DNA of 33,400 nucleotides from RGIG4140 sp045614025 (GTDB lineage Bacteria; Pseudomonadota; Alphaproteobacteria; CAAHEQ01; UBA3637). Location: the NCBI GenBank assembly GCA_045614025.1, contig JAZLCE010000006.1, positions 1-33,400 of the forward strand. Direction: 5' to 3'. Each line of letters opens with the position of its first letter. Position 1 is the first letter of the stretch. The notes below the pieces were generated by a model. It did no database searches, was not told the origin of the DNA, and was given only the letters and a program-made list of their open reading frames with translations. Below, piece by piece: positions 7,363 to 15,062 of this stretch. Made by a program: the position numbers and the translations under genes.

Positions 7363-8250
7363 TTAGGCTTTTAACAAATCCAAAAAGGTTTGTTTTAATG
7401 TCATATTGCACGTAATCATTTCTTGAGAATTTACAATATCCATTAATGCTGTATTTCCTTTAAAATCTGAAATAAAGCCACCAGCTTCTTTAATTAACAA
7501 ATAACCCGTTGCAATATCCCAAAGTTTAAATCTTGTTGCAATATATGCATCATACTGACCAGCAGCAACACTTGCTAATGCCATTGTTGTGCTTCCATTA
7601 TAACGAACAGATGCAACTTTTGTGATCACTTTTTCAATAGCTTGTCTATTTCTTGTTGAATTATATCCATTACTACCAATTAAAGAACAATCTAAACTGT
7701 TACGCCCCGAAACACGCAATCTAACATTGCCTGTTGGAGTCATCAAAAAGCTACCTTTTCCTTTTTCTGTGTAATAAAGTTCATTCGTAACTGGATTGAA
7801 AGAAACACCTGCAATAACCTCTTCATTTTCCAATAATGCAACTGAAATTGAAAAACAAGGTACAGCGTGTAAAAAATTCGTTGTTCCATCAATTGGATCA
7901 ATCACCCAGTAATATGGACAGCCTTCTTTTGGTTCAACGCGTTCGCTTTCTTCTGTAATAAACCCATATTCTGGCTTATCTAAACTTAATTGTTCGATCA
8001 AAGTTTTTTCAGCCATCATATCTGCATTTGAAACGAAATCACCTGGGCCTTTTCTTGAAACTTGCAAACTTGAAACTTCACCAAAATCGCGAAGCATTTT
8101 TTTACCAGCTTTTCGAACAGCGCGAACCATAATCGTCATAATTGGCGACAATGAATCAAACATAATTTCTTCACGCGTTTTAGGTCTTTCACGTCGTTGC
8201 GCTTGAGATCTTGGCGTGATACGTCTTTTTTCCGTTATCAATGCCGCCAT
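7363..8250 (-). CDS. suhB: Inositol monophosphatase family protein (SuhB-like)
   Basis: This is a 295-residue Mg2+-dependent phosphatase. The metal-binding signature WVIDPIDGTTNFLH spans 115-128 with Asp118 and Asp121. Glu100/101 precede it, and WDIATGYLL...EAGG (244-258) supplies the C-terminal Asp245. The family acts on inositol or glycerol phosphates; in E. coli SuhB also takes part in rRNA antitermination. The first 29 residues form a basic extension beyond the usual start (Met30). The extension is probably translated, because the first ATG overlaps the efp stop as TAATG and has AAAGGG seven bases upstream, while Met30 has only a weak site. Co-transcription and translational coupling with efp are likely. 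Confidence 0.88.
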   Translation of the reverse strand: MAALITEKRRITPRSQAQRRERPKTREEIMFDSLSPIMTIMVRAVRKAGKKMLRDFGEVSSLQVSRKGPGDFVSNADMMAEKTLIEQLSLDKPEYGFITEESERVEPKEGCPYYWVIDPIDGTTNFLHAVPCFSISVALLENEEVIAGVSFNPVTNELYYTEKGKGSFLMTPTGNVRLRVSGRNSLDCSLIGSNGYNSTRNRQAIEKVITKVASVRYNGSTTMALASVAAGQYDAYIATRFKLWDIATGYLLIKEAGGFISDFKGNTALMDIVNSQEMITCNMTLKQTFLDLLKA

Positions 8251-8813
8251 TATTTTGCCCTTTCAACATATGAGCAATCTGCTGTTGCAACAACAATCTT
8301 TTCACCTGCTGTAACAAAAGGAGGAATAGATGTTCTTAAACCATTATCCAAAATTGCTGGTTTATAAGATGTTGTAACTGTTTGACCTTTTAAGTAAGGT
8401 TCTGTTTCAGCAACTGTGCAAATCACATGTAATGGCAATTCAACACCAACAATTTTGCCTTCGATTGTGTTGGCAACAACTTCCATATTATCTTGTAAAA
8501 AAGCAACCCCATCACCCATTAAATCAACTGAAATTTCAATTTGATCATATGTTTCTTTATTCATGAAATAGAGCGTGTCACCTTCTCTATATAAGTATTG
8601 GCAATCAATATTTTCAGATGTTAATTTTTCAATTGTATCTTCTGTTCTGAAACGTTCATTTGTTTTATTGCCACTGGCTAAATCACGCATTTCAACTTGC
8701 ATGAAAGCACCACCCTTACCAGGTTTTGTTACCTGTGTTTTCATAACTGTCCATTGTTTGCCATTGTGTTCAATAATCCAACCTGGTCTAATATTATTTG
8801 CTTGTGTTTTCAT
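8250..8813 (-). CDS. efp: Elongation factor P
   Basis: This is a 187-residue translation factor of three beta-barrel domains that binds between the P and E sites and relieves stalling at polyproline stretches. The tip of domain I reads TKPGKGGAF, and Lys33 is the residue that is beta-lysylated in the E. coli type. Whether it is modified here is unknown, since no epmA, epmB or epmC is in the window. The C-terminal part has the expected TADCSYVER ending. AAGGA precedes the ATG. It is the first gene of the efp-suhB operon. An inverted TCACA/TGTGA (8850-8862) lies about 40 bases upstream. Confidence 0.97.
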   Translation of the reverse strand: MKTQANNIRPGWIIEHNGKQWTVMKTQVTKPGKGGAFMQVEMRDLASGNKTNERFRTEDTIEKLTSENIDCQYLYREGDTLYFMNKETYDQIEISVDLMGDGVAFLQDNMEVVANTIEGKIVGVELPLHVICTVAETEPYLKGQTVTTSYKPAILDNGLRTSIPPFVTAGEKIVVATADCSYVERAK

Positions 8814-8927
8814 GCGTTTTCCTTTTCACTAAATTAATAAAATCTTTTATCACAAAATGTGAATCTTATGTATTTTACTAAAAAAAAGTTTATTTTTCAA
8901 GCAAAAAGTTAATTTTAACAAAATATT

Positions 8928-9734
8928 TTAAAGAGACTGAAAAACAAGAATACGCTCAATCTTTCCCAAATCTTTATATGATTTTAAAAAATGAAAACCT
9001 TGTTCTTTCATAATTAAAATAACATCATCTTCCTGACCTTGCCCAATTTCAAAAAAAACAAGACCTTCTTTTTTTAACAATGGCTTTAAAACTTTAGCTA
9101 ATCTTCGGTAAGCATCTAAACCATCTTTTCCGCCATCTAATGCTTTCAATGGATCATAAAGACGAACAGATTCATCTAGCTGTTCAACATCATTTGTTTT
9201 AATATACGGCGGATTTGAAACAATCACATCATATGTTTGAAGACCAGTTTGAAAATCAGGCGCATAAAAATCTTTTTCAAAAAATTGCGCGTTATATGAA
9301 GAGGCATTTTTCCTTGCAACTTCTAATGCATTAGGCGATATATCCACCCCTGTTCCAATAGCATTTTTATATTCATATAACAAAGAAACAAGCAAACAAC
9401 CACTACCTGTTCCAATATCCAAAATATTAAGTGGTTGATCTTTATCTGGAAAAAATTCCAATACAGCTTCAATTAAAGTTTCGCTATCAGGTCTTGGATC
9501 CAACACATCTTGTGTCACATAAAAATCAAGCGCCCAAAAACCTTTTGATCGAATAATTTTAGAAACAGGTTCTTGCTTTTTTCTTCTTTCAACAAAATCT
9601 TGAATCAACTCATCAGAAATCAAAAGCCCTTGTTTTTCACAACCTTCAACAAAAAACTTTGCATCCAAATAAGCCGTTTCAGATACACTTAACAGTTTTT
9701 TTTCAATCTCTTGTATAAGAAGATGTTTATTCAA
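8928..9734 (-). CDS. prmC: Peptide chain release factor N5-glutamine methyltransferase
   Basis: PrmC methylates the glutamine of the GGQ motif in release factors and is encoded directly after its substrate PrfA. The protein has an N-terminal helical domain, the SAM motif LDIGTGSGCLL, and the catalytic NPPY (about residues 174-177). No ATG is available. The frame is open from a TTG at 9764, and a second TTG at 9734 overlaps the prfA stop by eight bases and gives 268 residues, close to the family norm. I use 9734, but both ribosome-binding sites are weak. Overlap with prfA suggests translational coupling. Confidence 0.9.
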   Translation of the reverse strand: MNKHLLIQEIEKKLLSVSETAYLDAKFFVEGCEKQGLLISDELIQDFVERRKKQEPVSKIIRSKGFWALDFYVTQDVLDPRPDSETLIEAVLEFFPDKDQPLNILDIGTGSGCLLVSLLYEYKNAIGTGVDISPNALEVARKNASSYNAQFFEKDFYAPDFQTGLQTYDVIVSNPPYIKTNDVEQLDESVRLYDPLKALDGGKDGLDAYRRLAKVLKPLLKKEGLVFFEIGQGQEDDVILIMKEQGFHFLKSYKDLGKIERILVFQSL

Positions 9735-10797
9735 TTTCAGCCAACCGTTCCATTTGATCTTCAAGGATCAATGCTTCAACAAATTCTTCCAATCCAGATC
9801 CTTCCATAACCTCTGTTAATTGATAAGATGTTTTATTAATACGATGATCTGTTACACGTCCTTGTGGATAGTTATAAGTTCTAATACGTTCAGATCTATC
9901 CCCACTTCCAACTTGAGATTTTCTATTTTGAGATCTTTCTTTATCAAGTGCTTGTCGTTGCATATCATATAAAACTGTTCTTAACCTAGTCATTGCTTTA
10001 TCTTTATTTTTAAATTGAGAACGCTCTTCTTGACATTCAACTGCAATACCTGTTGGTTTATGAACAATACGAATAGCACTATCAGTTTTATTAACGTGTT
10101 GTCCACCAGCTCCAGAAGCACGGCATGTTGTAATTTCTAAATCAGCTTCATTGATTTCAACGTCAACTTCTTGTGCTTCAGGCAAAACCGCCACTGTTGC
10201 TGCAGATGTATGAACACGACCGCCTGATTCTGTTTCTGGCACACGTTGAACACGATGAGCACCCGATTCAAACTTAAGGCGTGCAAAAACGCTGTTACCG
10301 GAAATTTGAGCTACCGCTTCTTTATATCCACCTAATCCTGTTTCGTTTAAAGATAAAACTTCAAAACGCCAACCTTTTAATGCTGCATATCGTTCATACA
10401 TTCTGAATAATTCAGCTCCAAACAATGCCGCCTCTTCTCCACCTGTACCTGCTCTAACTTCTAAAATAACGTTTCTATCATCCGCTTCATCTTTTGGCAA
10501 AAGCAAAATTTGAATTTGCTTTTCAACCGATTCAATCTCAGACTTTAAAGTATAAAATTCTTCATGAGCCATTTCTTTCATTTCAGCATCTAATGAGTCA
10601 TCATCTTTCATCAATTCTGCATCTTGAAGATCAGATAACATTTTTTTATAGCTCAACCCAGTTTTATAAATTTCTTCCAATGAACTTAATTCTTTTGAAA
10701 GTTTCACAAAATCATCACTTGAAAGTTCTTGGGACAACAAGCTTGTAACTTCTTCATATCTTGCAATAATCGGATCTAATTTCTGCTCAAAATTCAT
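9727..10797 (-). CDS. prfA: Peptide chain release factor 1
   Basis: RF1 reads UAA and UAG and triggers peptide release. The stop-codon-reading PxT motif is PET (residues 187-189) and the catalytic GGQ is at 231-233, in positions that match E. coli RF1 almost exactly. I start at the ATG at 10797 because GGAG lies six bases before it; an in-frame ATG at 10809 overlaps that site and would add four residues. The gene begins only 13 bases after the T-tract of an intrinsic terminator, so little room remains for a promoter of its own. prmC overlaps its end. Confidence 0.97.
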   Translation of the reverse strand: MNFEQKLDPIIARYEEVTSLLSQELSSDDFVKLSKELSSLEEIYKTGLSYKKMLSDLQDAELMKDDDSLDAEMKEMAHEEFYTLKSEIESVEKQIQILLLPKDEADDRNVILEVRAGTGGEEAALFGAELFRMYERYAALKGWRFEVLSLNETGLGGYKEAVAQISGNSVFARLKFESGAHRVQRVPETESGGRVHTSAATVAVLPEAQEVDVEINEADLEITTCRASGAGGQHVNKTDSAIRIVHKPTGIAVECQEERSQFKNKDKAMTRLRTVLYDMQRQALDKERSQNRKSQVGSGDRSERIRTYNYPQGRVTDHRINKTSYQLTEVMEGSGLEEFVEALILEDQMERLAEIE

Positions 10798-10809
10798 TTT
10801 ATACTCCAT

Positions 10810-10849
10810 AAAAAAGCGCCACCCGAAAGATTTTGTTTCAGGAGCGCTT
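10810..10849 (-). terminator. Intrinsic terminator between rodZ and prfA
   Basis: AAGCGC (10814-10819) pairs with GCGCTT (10844-10849), and weaker pairing is possible inside the loop. Six T's follow on the minus strand, 15 bases past the rodZ stop and directly before the prfA ribosome-binding site. Partial read-through would make it an attenuator. Confidence 0.75.
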
Positions 10850-10863
10850 CAAAAAAAATCAAC

Positions 10864-11838
10864 TTAGTCAATAAATGTTTCAGGAACTAATTTAATATCC
10901 TTTAAAACATGACCTTCACGGCCTAATACCTTTTTAAATTTCCCATCCAAATAAATTGAAATAGCACCAGCATTTCCTGTTTTTAAAACAGCTATATCTT
11001 CTAAAACTGGTGCATTATAGCTTTCTCCTTTTTTTAAAACACGTGTAAAAATAACCTTATCAGCTGATTTAACCTCAACCCACACCATATTTGTTGCTAA
11101 AAGACTCACTCTTGAACCTTCTTTTGCCCCATAGATTTCCCCTGTAAATGGGTTTTCAGGCTCTGTGTTTTCTGTTACCAAAGCTGTTTTTTCTTCTTTA
11201 ACTGCTTCTTCTGAATTTGTTAAAGTTTCAGAAACAGAGTCTTCTACAGGCGCATTAGCAACGGTGTTCACATTTTCAATATTGGCATCTGTTTTTTGAG
11301 TTTCTTCAACTTCTACAACAGGATTTTCCATAACCTCTATAACAGCATTTGGATTTTCAACAATCGTTTCTTCCTCTTTTTTACTATTTAACAACTGAAT
11401 GACACCATATCCAACACCAATCAAAATTAAAAGAGAAAACAAAAGTTTCTTAGAAGGAATAACATTTTTAGTAGGCGCAACAGGAACTTCAGCAGATTTT
11501 TCAATCATATATTCTGTTTCTTTATGAAATTGTTGCATCACTTCTTTTTCATCCACGCCCAAATAAACAGCATAACTTCTCATAAAGCCGCCAGCATAAA
11601 CAAGCGCTGGGAAAACTTCATATTCTCCTTCTTCAAGAGCCGTTAAAAAGCTTTCCCTGATACAAAGTGCTTTCGAAATTTGAGAAAGTTTAATCTTTTT
11701 TTCTTCTCTTACTTTTCTCAATCTTGTTCCCACCGTTTCAATCACAGGTGTAAACATCAATACTTCGTTAATTTCATTTTTCTCTTGAACTTCTTTTTTT
11801 TCCGTTTTTTTAGACTTCGTCACTTTTTTTTCAGTCAT
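10864..11838 (-). CDS. rodZ: RodZ-like cell-shape protein (HTH plus DUF4115)
   Basis: This is a bitopic inner-membrane protein that in other bacteria links MreB to the elongation machinery. After a lysine/glutamate-rich N-terminus comes a helix-turn-helix domain of the RodZ type (about residues 36-105), including the FPALVYAGGFMRSYA segment. One transmembrane helix follows (about 132-151), then a long acidic linker rich in Glu, Val, Asn and Thr, and a C-terminal DUF4115-like beta domain (about 245-322). Three consecutive ATG codons begin the gene. AAAGGA is best spaced for the third (11838), which I use. A promoter candidate lies about 35 bases upstream. Confidence 0.88.
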   Translation of the reverse strand: MTEKKVTKSKKTEKKEVQEKNEINEVLMFTPVIETVGTRLRKVREEKKIKLSQISKALCIRESFLTALEEGEYEVFPALVYAGGFMRSYAVYLGVDEKEVMQQFHKETEYMIEKSAEVPVAPTKNVIPSKKLLFSLLILIGVGYGVIQLLNSKKEEETIVENPNAVIEVMENPVVEVEETQKTDANIENVNTVANAPVEDSVSETLTNSEEAVKEEKTALVTENTEPENPFTGEIYGAKEGSRVSLLATNMVWVEVKSADKVIFTRVLKKGESYNAPVLEDIAVLKTGNAGAISIYLDGKFKKVLGREGHVLKDIKLVPETFID

Positions 11839-11870
11839 CATCATTTCCTTTTTTCAAAATTCTTTTTTCC

Positions 11871-11899
11871 CTTATATATTTTTTTTATAAAAAAGTCCA
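11871..11899 (-). promoter_or_regulatory. Candidate rodZ promoter
   Basis: The minus strand has TGGACT (11894-11899), a 17-base spacer and TATAAG (11871-11876). The -10 box matches at five of six positions and the -35 box at four. It sits in the 62-base gap after the prepilin peptidase gene. Confidence 0.45.
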
Positions 11900-11906
11900 G
11901 TATTAT

Positions 11907-12593
11907 TTAAAACACATTTAGAAAGAAGATAATTAAAGAGGCAGCCCCAAGTGCTGGACCAAAAGGTCCTGCTCTATTTTTATTCAAAACAGAGGAAACA
12001 AAAAAGAATACAAACGAAAGAACCAAAACATAGCTTAAATTTAATAATCCAAACCAAGCGCCTAAAGCCGTTAACATCTTAGCATCACCCGCTCCAAACT
12101 CTGCATTCCCTAAAAAACTCATCATTACAACCGCAAGAACCGAAACAAAATAACCATACCAAGCGCCTAAAAAAGCATCTGACATCGAAATAAATGACGA
12201 TCCAAAATAAACAAAAGTAAACCCTAAAACCAATAAAGGAATTGTGAAAAAATCAGGTAACAAACAAAACATTTTATCAACACTCATAAGGGCTGAAACC
12301 ATATAAACAAAGGCGCAAGTTGCAAAAAGAGAAAACCCTTCAAAGAATAATGAGTTAACTCCAAAAAGAATCGATAACACAATACCCCAACTCAATGAAG
12401 CAACAAAAAATTTTCTTTGTTTCTTCTTAAATTCATCCATCCACTTTGATGTACCTTTTCTAAACAAGATTGGCTTATGAAACAATTCAACCAAAACAAG
12501 CCCTGGATCTGCAGGAAGTATTTTTCCAAATCTTCCAGCAACAGCAGGCAATAAAACCCCTAGAAAAAAACCGATTAAACAAGTTAACAGCAT
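11907..12593 (-). CDS. Prepilin peptidase, A24 family (PilD/TadV-like)
   Basis: This is a 228-residue polytopic aspartyl protease that cleaves the leader of type IV pilin-like proteins at the inner membrane. Both catalytic aspartates are present: Asp106 in VDK...LPD and Asp170 in GAGDAK. The C-terminal PFGPALGA segment is also typical. The protein lacks the cysteine-rich cytoplasmic methyltransferase domain of full PilD, so it may only cleave. No pilin or assembly gene is nearby, so type IV pili, type II secretion and Tad pili all remain possible. AAGGAG lies nine bases before the ATG. The gene is divergent from yqeY. Confidence 0.85.
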   Translation of the reverse strand: MLLTCLIGFFLGVLLPAVAGRFGKILPADPGLVLVELFHKPILFRKGTSKWMDEFKKKQRKFFVASLSWGIVLSILFGVNSLFFEGFSLFATCAFVYMVSALMSVDKMFCLLPDFFTIPLLVLGFTFVYFGSSFISMSDAFLGAWYGYFVSVLAVVMMSFLGNAEFGAGDAKMLTALGAWFGLLNLSYVLVLSFVFFFVSSVLNKNRAGPFGPALGAASLIIFFLNVF

Positions 12594-12665
12594 TTTTATT
12601 ATCTCCTTATTTTCAAATTCATTCCAAAATATGCTTTAAAAGAAAAAAATAATCAATCTTTTTTA

Positions 12666-12694
12666 TTGATAATTTCTTTTTTTCAGATTAAAAT
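12666..12694 (+). promoter_or_regulatory. Sigma-70 promoter of yqeY-dnaG
   Basis: TTGATA (12666-12671), a 17-base spacer and TAAAAT (12689-12694) each match the consensus at five of six positions. They lie 33 bases before the yqeY start. Confidence 0.75.
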
Positions 12695-12727
12695 AGATGT
12701 CAAATTACACAACAAAGGAGTTTAAAT

Positions 12728-13183
12728 ATGATTAGAGATGATTTAAAAAAAGCATTAATTGAAGCTTTAAAAGCCAAAGATGAAGTAAAAGTTGCAACCA
12801 TTCGTTTAATTAACGCAGCTATCAAAGATAAAGATATTGAAGCACGTCCAAAAGGAAATGTCGATGGCATTGATGATACAGCAGTTTTAAACTTGTTGAT
12901 GAGCATGGTTAAACAACGCAACGAAAGCATCAATATGTATCAACAAGGTGGCCGTGAAGACTTAGCTCAAAAAGAAAAAGCAGAAATCGAAGTCATTCAA
13001 CAATTTTTACCACAACAAATGAGCGAAGATGAAATTTCAGCAGCCATCGAAGAAATCATCACTCAAACAGGTGCTTCCTCCATTAAAGACATGGGAAAAG
13101 TGATGGGTGCATTAAAAGGAAAATATGCTGGAAAAATGGATTTTGCCATTGCTTCAGGTTTAATCAAAGGCAAATTAAGCTAA
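12728..13183 (+). CDS. yqeY: GatB/YqeY domain protein
   Basis: This is a 151-residue protein made of the YqeY domain, which resembles the tRNA-binding C-terminal domain of GatB. Its role is unproven; a link to tRNA-dependent amidation is assumed from the fold. The sequence from MIRDDLKKALIEALKAKDE through the closing GLIKGKLS follows the family end to end. AAGGAG precedes the ATG and a strong promoter lies upstream. Its stop is one base before the dnaG start. Placement just before dnaG and rpoD is common in alphaproteobacteria. Confidence 0.93.
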   Translation: MIRDDLKKALIEALKAKDEVKVATIRLINAAIKDKDIEARPKGNVDGIDDTAVLNLLMSMVKQRNESINMYQQGGREDLAQKEKAEIEVIQQFLPQQMSEDEISAAIEEIITQTGASSIKDMGKVMGALKGKYAGKMDFAIASGLIKGKLS

Positions 13184-13184
13184 C

Positions 13185-14927
13185 ATGGCCCTATCCCCTG
13201 CTTTTCTTGGTGAAATAAAAGAACGCGTCAGTGTTTCTTCAATTGTAGGGCGCAAAGTAAAACTCACTCCGAAAGGTCGTGAGTTTCTTGGCTTATGTCC
13301 GTTTCATAATGAAAAAACCCCCTCATTCACCGTGAATGACGAAAAGGGATTTTATCATTGTTTTGGATGCGGTGCCCATGGCAATGTAATCAATTTTTTA
13401 ACTGATTGTGAAAAAATGCCTTTTATAGAAGCTGTTGAACACTTAGCTTCTTTAGCTGGCCTTAAAATGCCTGAAAGTAATTATCAAAATCCAGCAACAG
13501 ATAGTCGATATAAAATGCTATCTGAAATTATGGAAAAAGCTTGTTTATTTTTCCAAAAACATCTTTTTTCAGAAGCGGGATCTCAGGCACGTGAATATTT
13601 AAAAAGCAGAGGAATTACAGGAACTATTGCTAAACAATTTCGTCTTGGTTATGCTCCTTCTGGGTCAAAATTAGTTGAGTTTTTCAAAGAACAAAACGTT
13701 AATTTTGCCCTTTTAAAGGAACTTGGACTTATTGCTCCTAATAATGGCAGAGAAGGATTTCACGATTATTTTTACGATCGTGTTATGTTTCCAATTTTAG
13801 ATAAACGTCGTCGAGTAATTGGTTTTGGTGGCCGTCTCATGCACAAAGGTGAACCAAAATACCTAAACTCTCCAGACACAGCCCTATTCCACAAAGGCGA
13901 ACAACTTTACGCTCTTCCAAATGCACTTGAAACAATCAGAAAATCAAATAGCGCGTTAATTGTGGAAGGATATATGGATGTTATAGCCTTGCATAGTGCG
14001 GGTTTCACATCTGCTGTCGCCCCGCTTGGAACTGCTTTTACCGAAAACCAACTTCAACTTCTTTGGAAAGAATGCGATGAGCCCATCATCTGTTTTGATG
14101 GCGACAGAGCTGGAAGAAAAGCCTCTTCAAGAGCATTAATGCGAGCACTTCCTCTTTTATCTGCTGGAAAATCATTACAATTTATCTTTTTGCCCGATCC
14201 TTTTGATCCTGATGATATGATCAGAAAAAAATCTCCTGAAGCTTTTCAAGAGGCCATTAATAATGCCAAAAGTCTTTTTTATGCTTTTTGGAATATGCTT
14301 CTTGAAAACAGGTCTGTTGATACGCCTGAAAGAAAAGCAAAATTAGAACAAGAAGCAACCGAACTGATCGAAAAAATAAAAGATGAACGTATCAGGTCAT
14401 ATTATTTAAAAGCAATTAAAAAAGAACTTTGGCAATTAGAAAAAGAAAAGAAAAAAAAGCCCTTATCATTTAATGATGCTCAAAGTATTTTAAAACCTCA
14501 AAAAAACAGCATTGAAGGCAGAATGCTTCTTTCATATTTATTATGTTATCCAAGCATTGCTCAAAATTTCATCGAAGAAATTGCCTCTGTTAATCTTCAT
14601 GAACCAATGCTTCAAAATATTAAAGAAAAACTTCTTGAGAAACTTTTTGAAAACCCTGACATCAAACAAGAAGAATTAGAGCAAGGTGTTTTTGATGACT
14701 TTGATGGTTTAAAATTACCTGAAATTGAAATGCTTAAAAAAGCAGATAAAACACAAGAAGAAATCACTCAAGATATTCTTAATTGGTTACATATTTATCA
14801 AATTCGTTCACTTGAAGAAGAATGTCAAAACAAGGTGGAAGAATATAATCAAACTGGTGATGAAACTTTATGGAAAGAAATTCAACAAATCAAGCAAGAA
14901 CTTCTTGCCCTTTCCACTACTGAATAA
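13185..14927 (+). CDS. dnaG: DNA primase
   Basis: DnaG makes the RNA primers for replication. The 580-residue protein has the N-terminal CHC2 zinc-binding domain (Cys38, His41, Cys59, Cys62), the catalytic core with the TOPRIM motifs EGYMDV (261-266, Glu261) and DGDRAG (305-310), and a C-terminal helical region (about 430-580) expected to bind the DnaB helicase. The start is one base after the yqeY stop with no strong ribosome-binding site, so expression is probably coupled to yqeY. rpoD follows but has its own promoter. Confidence 0.97.
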   Translation: MALSPAFLGEIKERVSVSSIVGRKVKLTPKGREFLGLCPFHNEKTPSFTVNDEKGFYHCFGCGAHGNVINFLTDCEKMPFIEAVEHLASLAGLKMPESNYQNPATDSRYKMLSEIMEKACLFFQKHLFSEAGSQAREYLKSRGITGTIAKQFRLGYAPSGSKLVEFFKEQNVNFALLKELGLIAPNNGREGFHDYFYDRVMFPILDKRRRVIGFGGRLMHKGEPKYLNSPDTALFHKGEQLYALPNALETIRKSNSALIVEGYMDVIALHSAGFTSAVAPLGTAFTENQLQLLWKECDEPIICFDGDRAGRKASSRALMRALPLLSAGKSLQFIFLPDPFDPDDMIRKKSPEAFQEAINNAKSLFYAFWNMLLENRSVDTPERKAKLEQEATELIEKIKDERIRSYYLKAIKKELWQLEKEKKKKPLSFNDAQSILKPQKNSIEGRMLLSYLLCYPSIAQNFIEEIASVNLHEPMLQNIKEKLLEKLFENPDIKQEELEQGVFDDFDGLKLPEIEMLKKADKTQEEITQDILNWLHIYQIRSLEEECQNKVEEYNQTGDETLWKEIQQIKQELLALSTTE

Positions 14928-14989
14928 TATATTATTTTCTTTATAAAAATTCAAAAAAAATAAAAACATAAAATACCAAATAAAAATGA

Positions 14990-15018
14990 TTGACATTCAT
15001 AAAAAAAAATCGTATATT
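14990..15018 (+). promoter_or_regulatory. Sigma-70 promoter of rpoD
   Basis: A perfect TTGACA (14990-14995), a 17-base spacer and TATATT (15013-15018) form the best consensus promoter seen in the window. They lie about 45 bases before the rpoD start. Confidence 0.85.
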
Positions 15019-15062
15019 AGGCCCAAATTTATTTTCAAAACTTCAATTCAGGGTGCTGCTTT

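Noticed and set aside
8850..8862. TCACAAAATGTGA as a CRP or FNR site for efp
   Set aside because: The dyad is perfect but short, the spacing does not fit either consensus, and one copy in AT-rich DNA is weak evidence.
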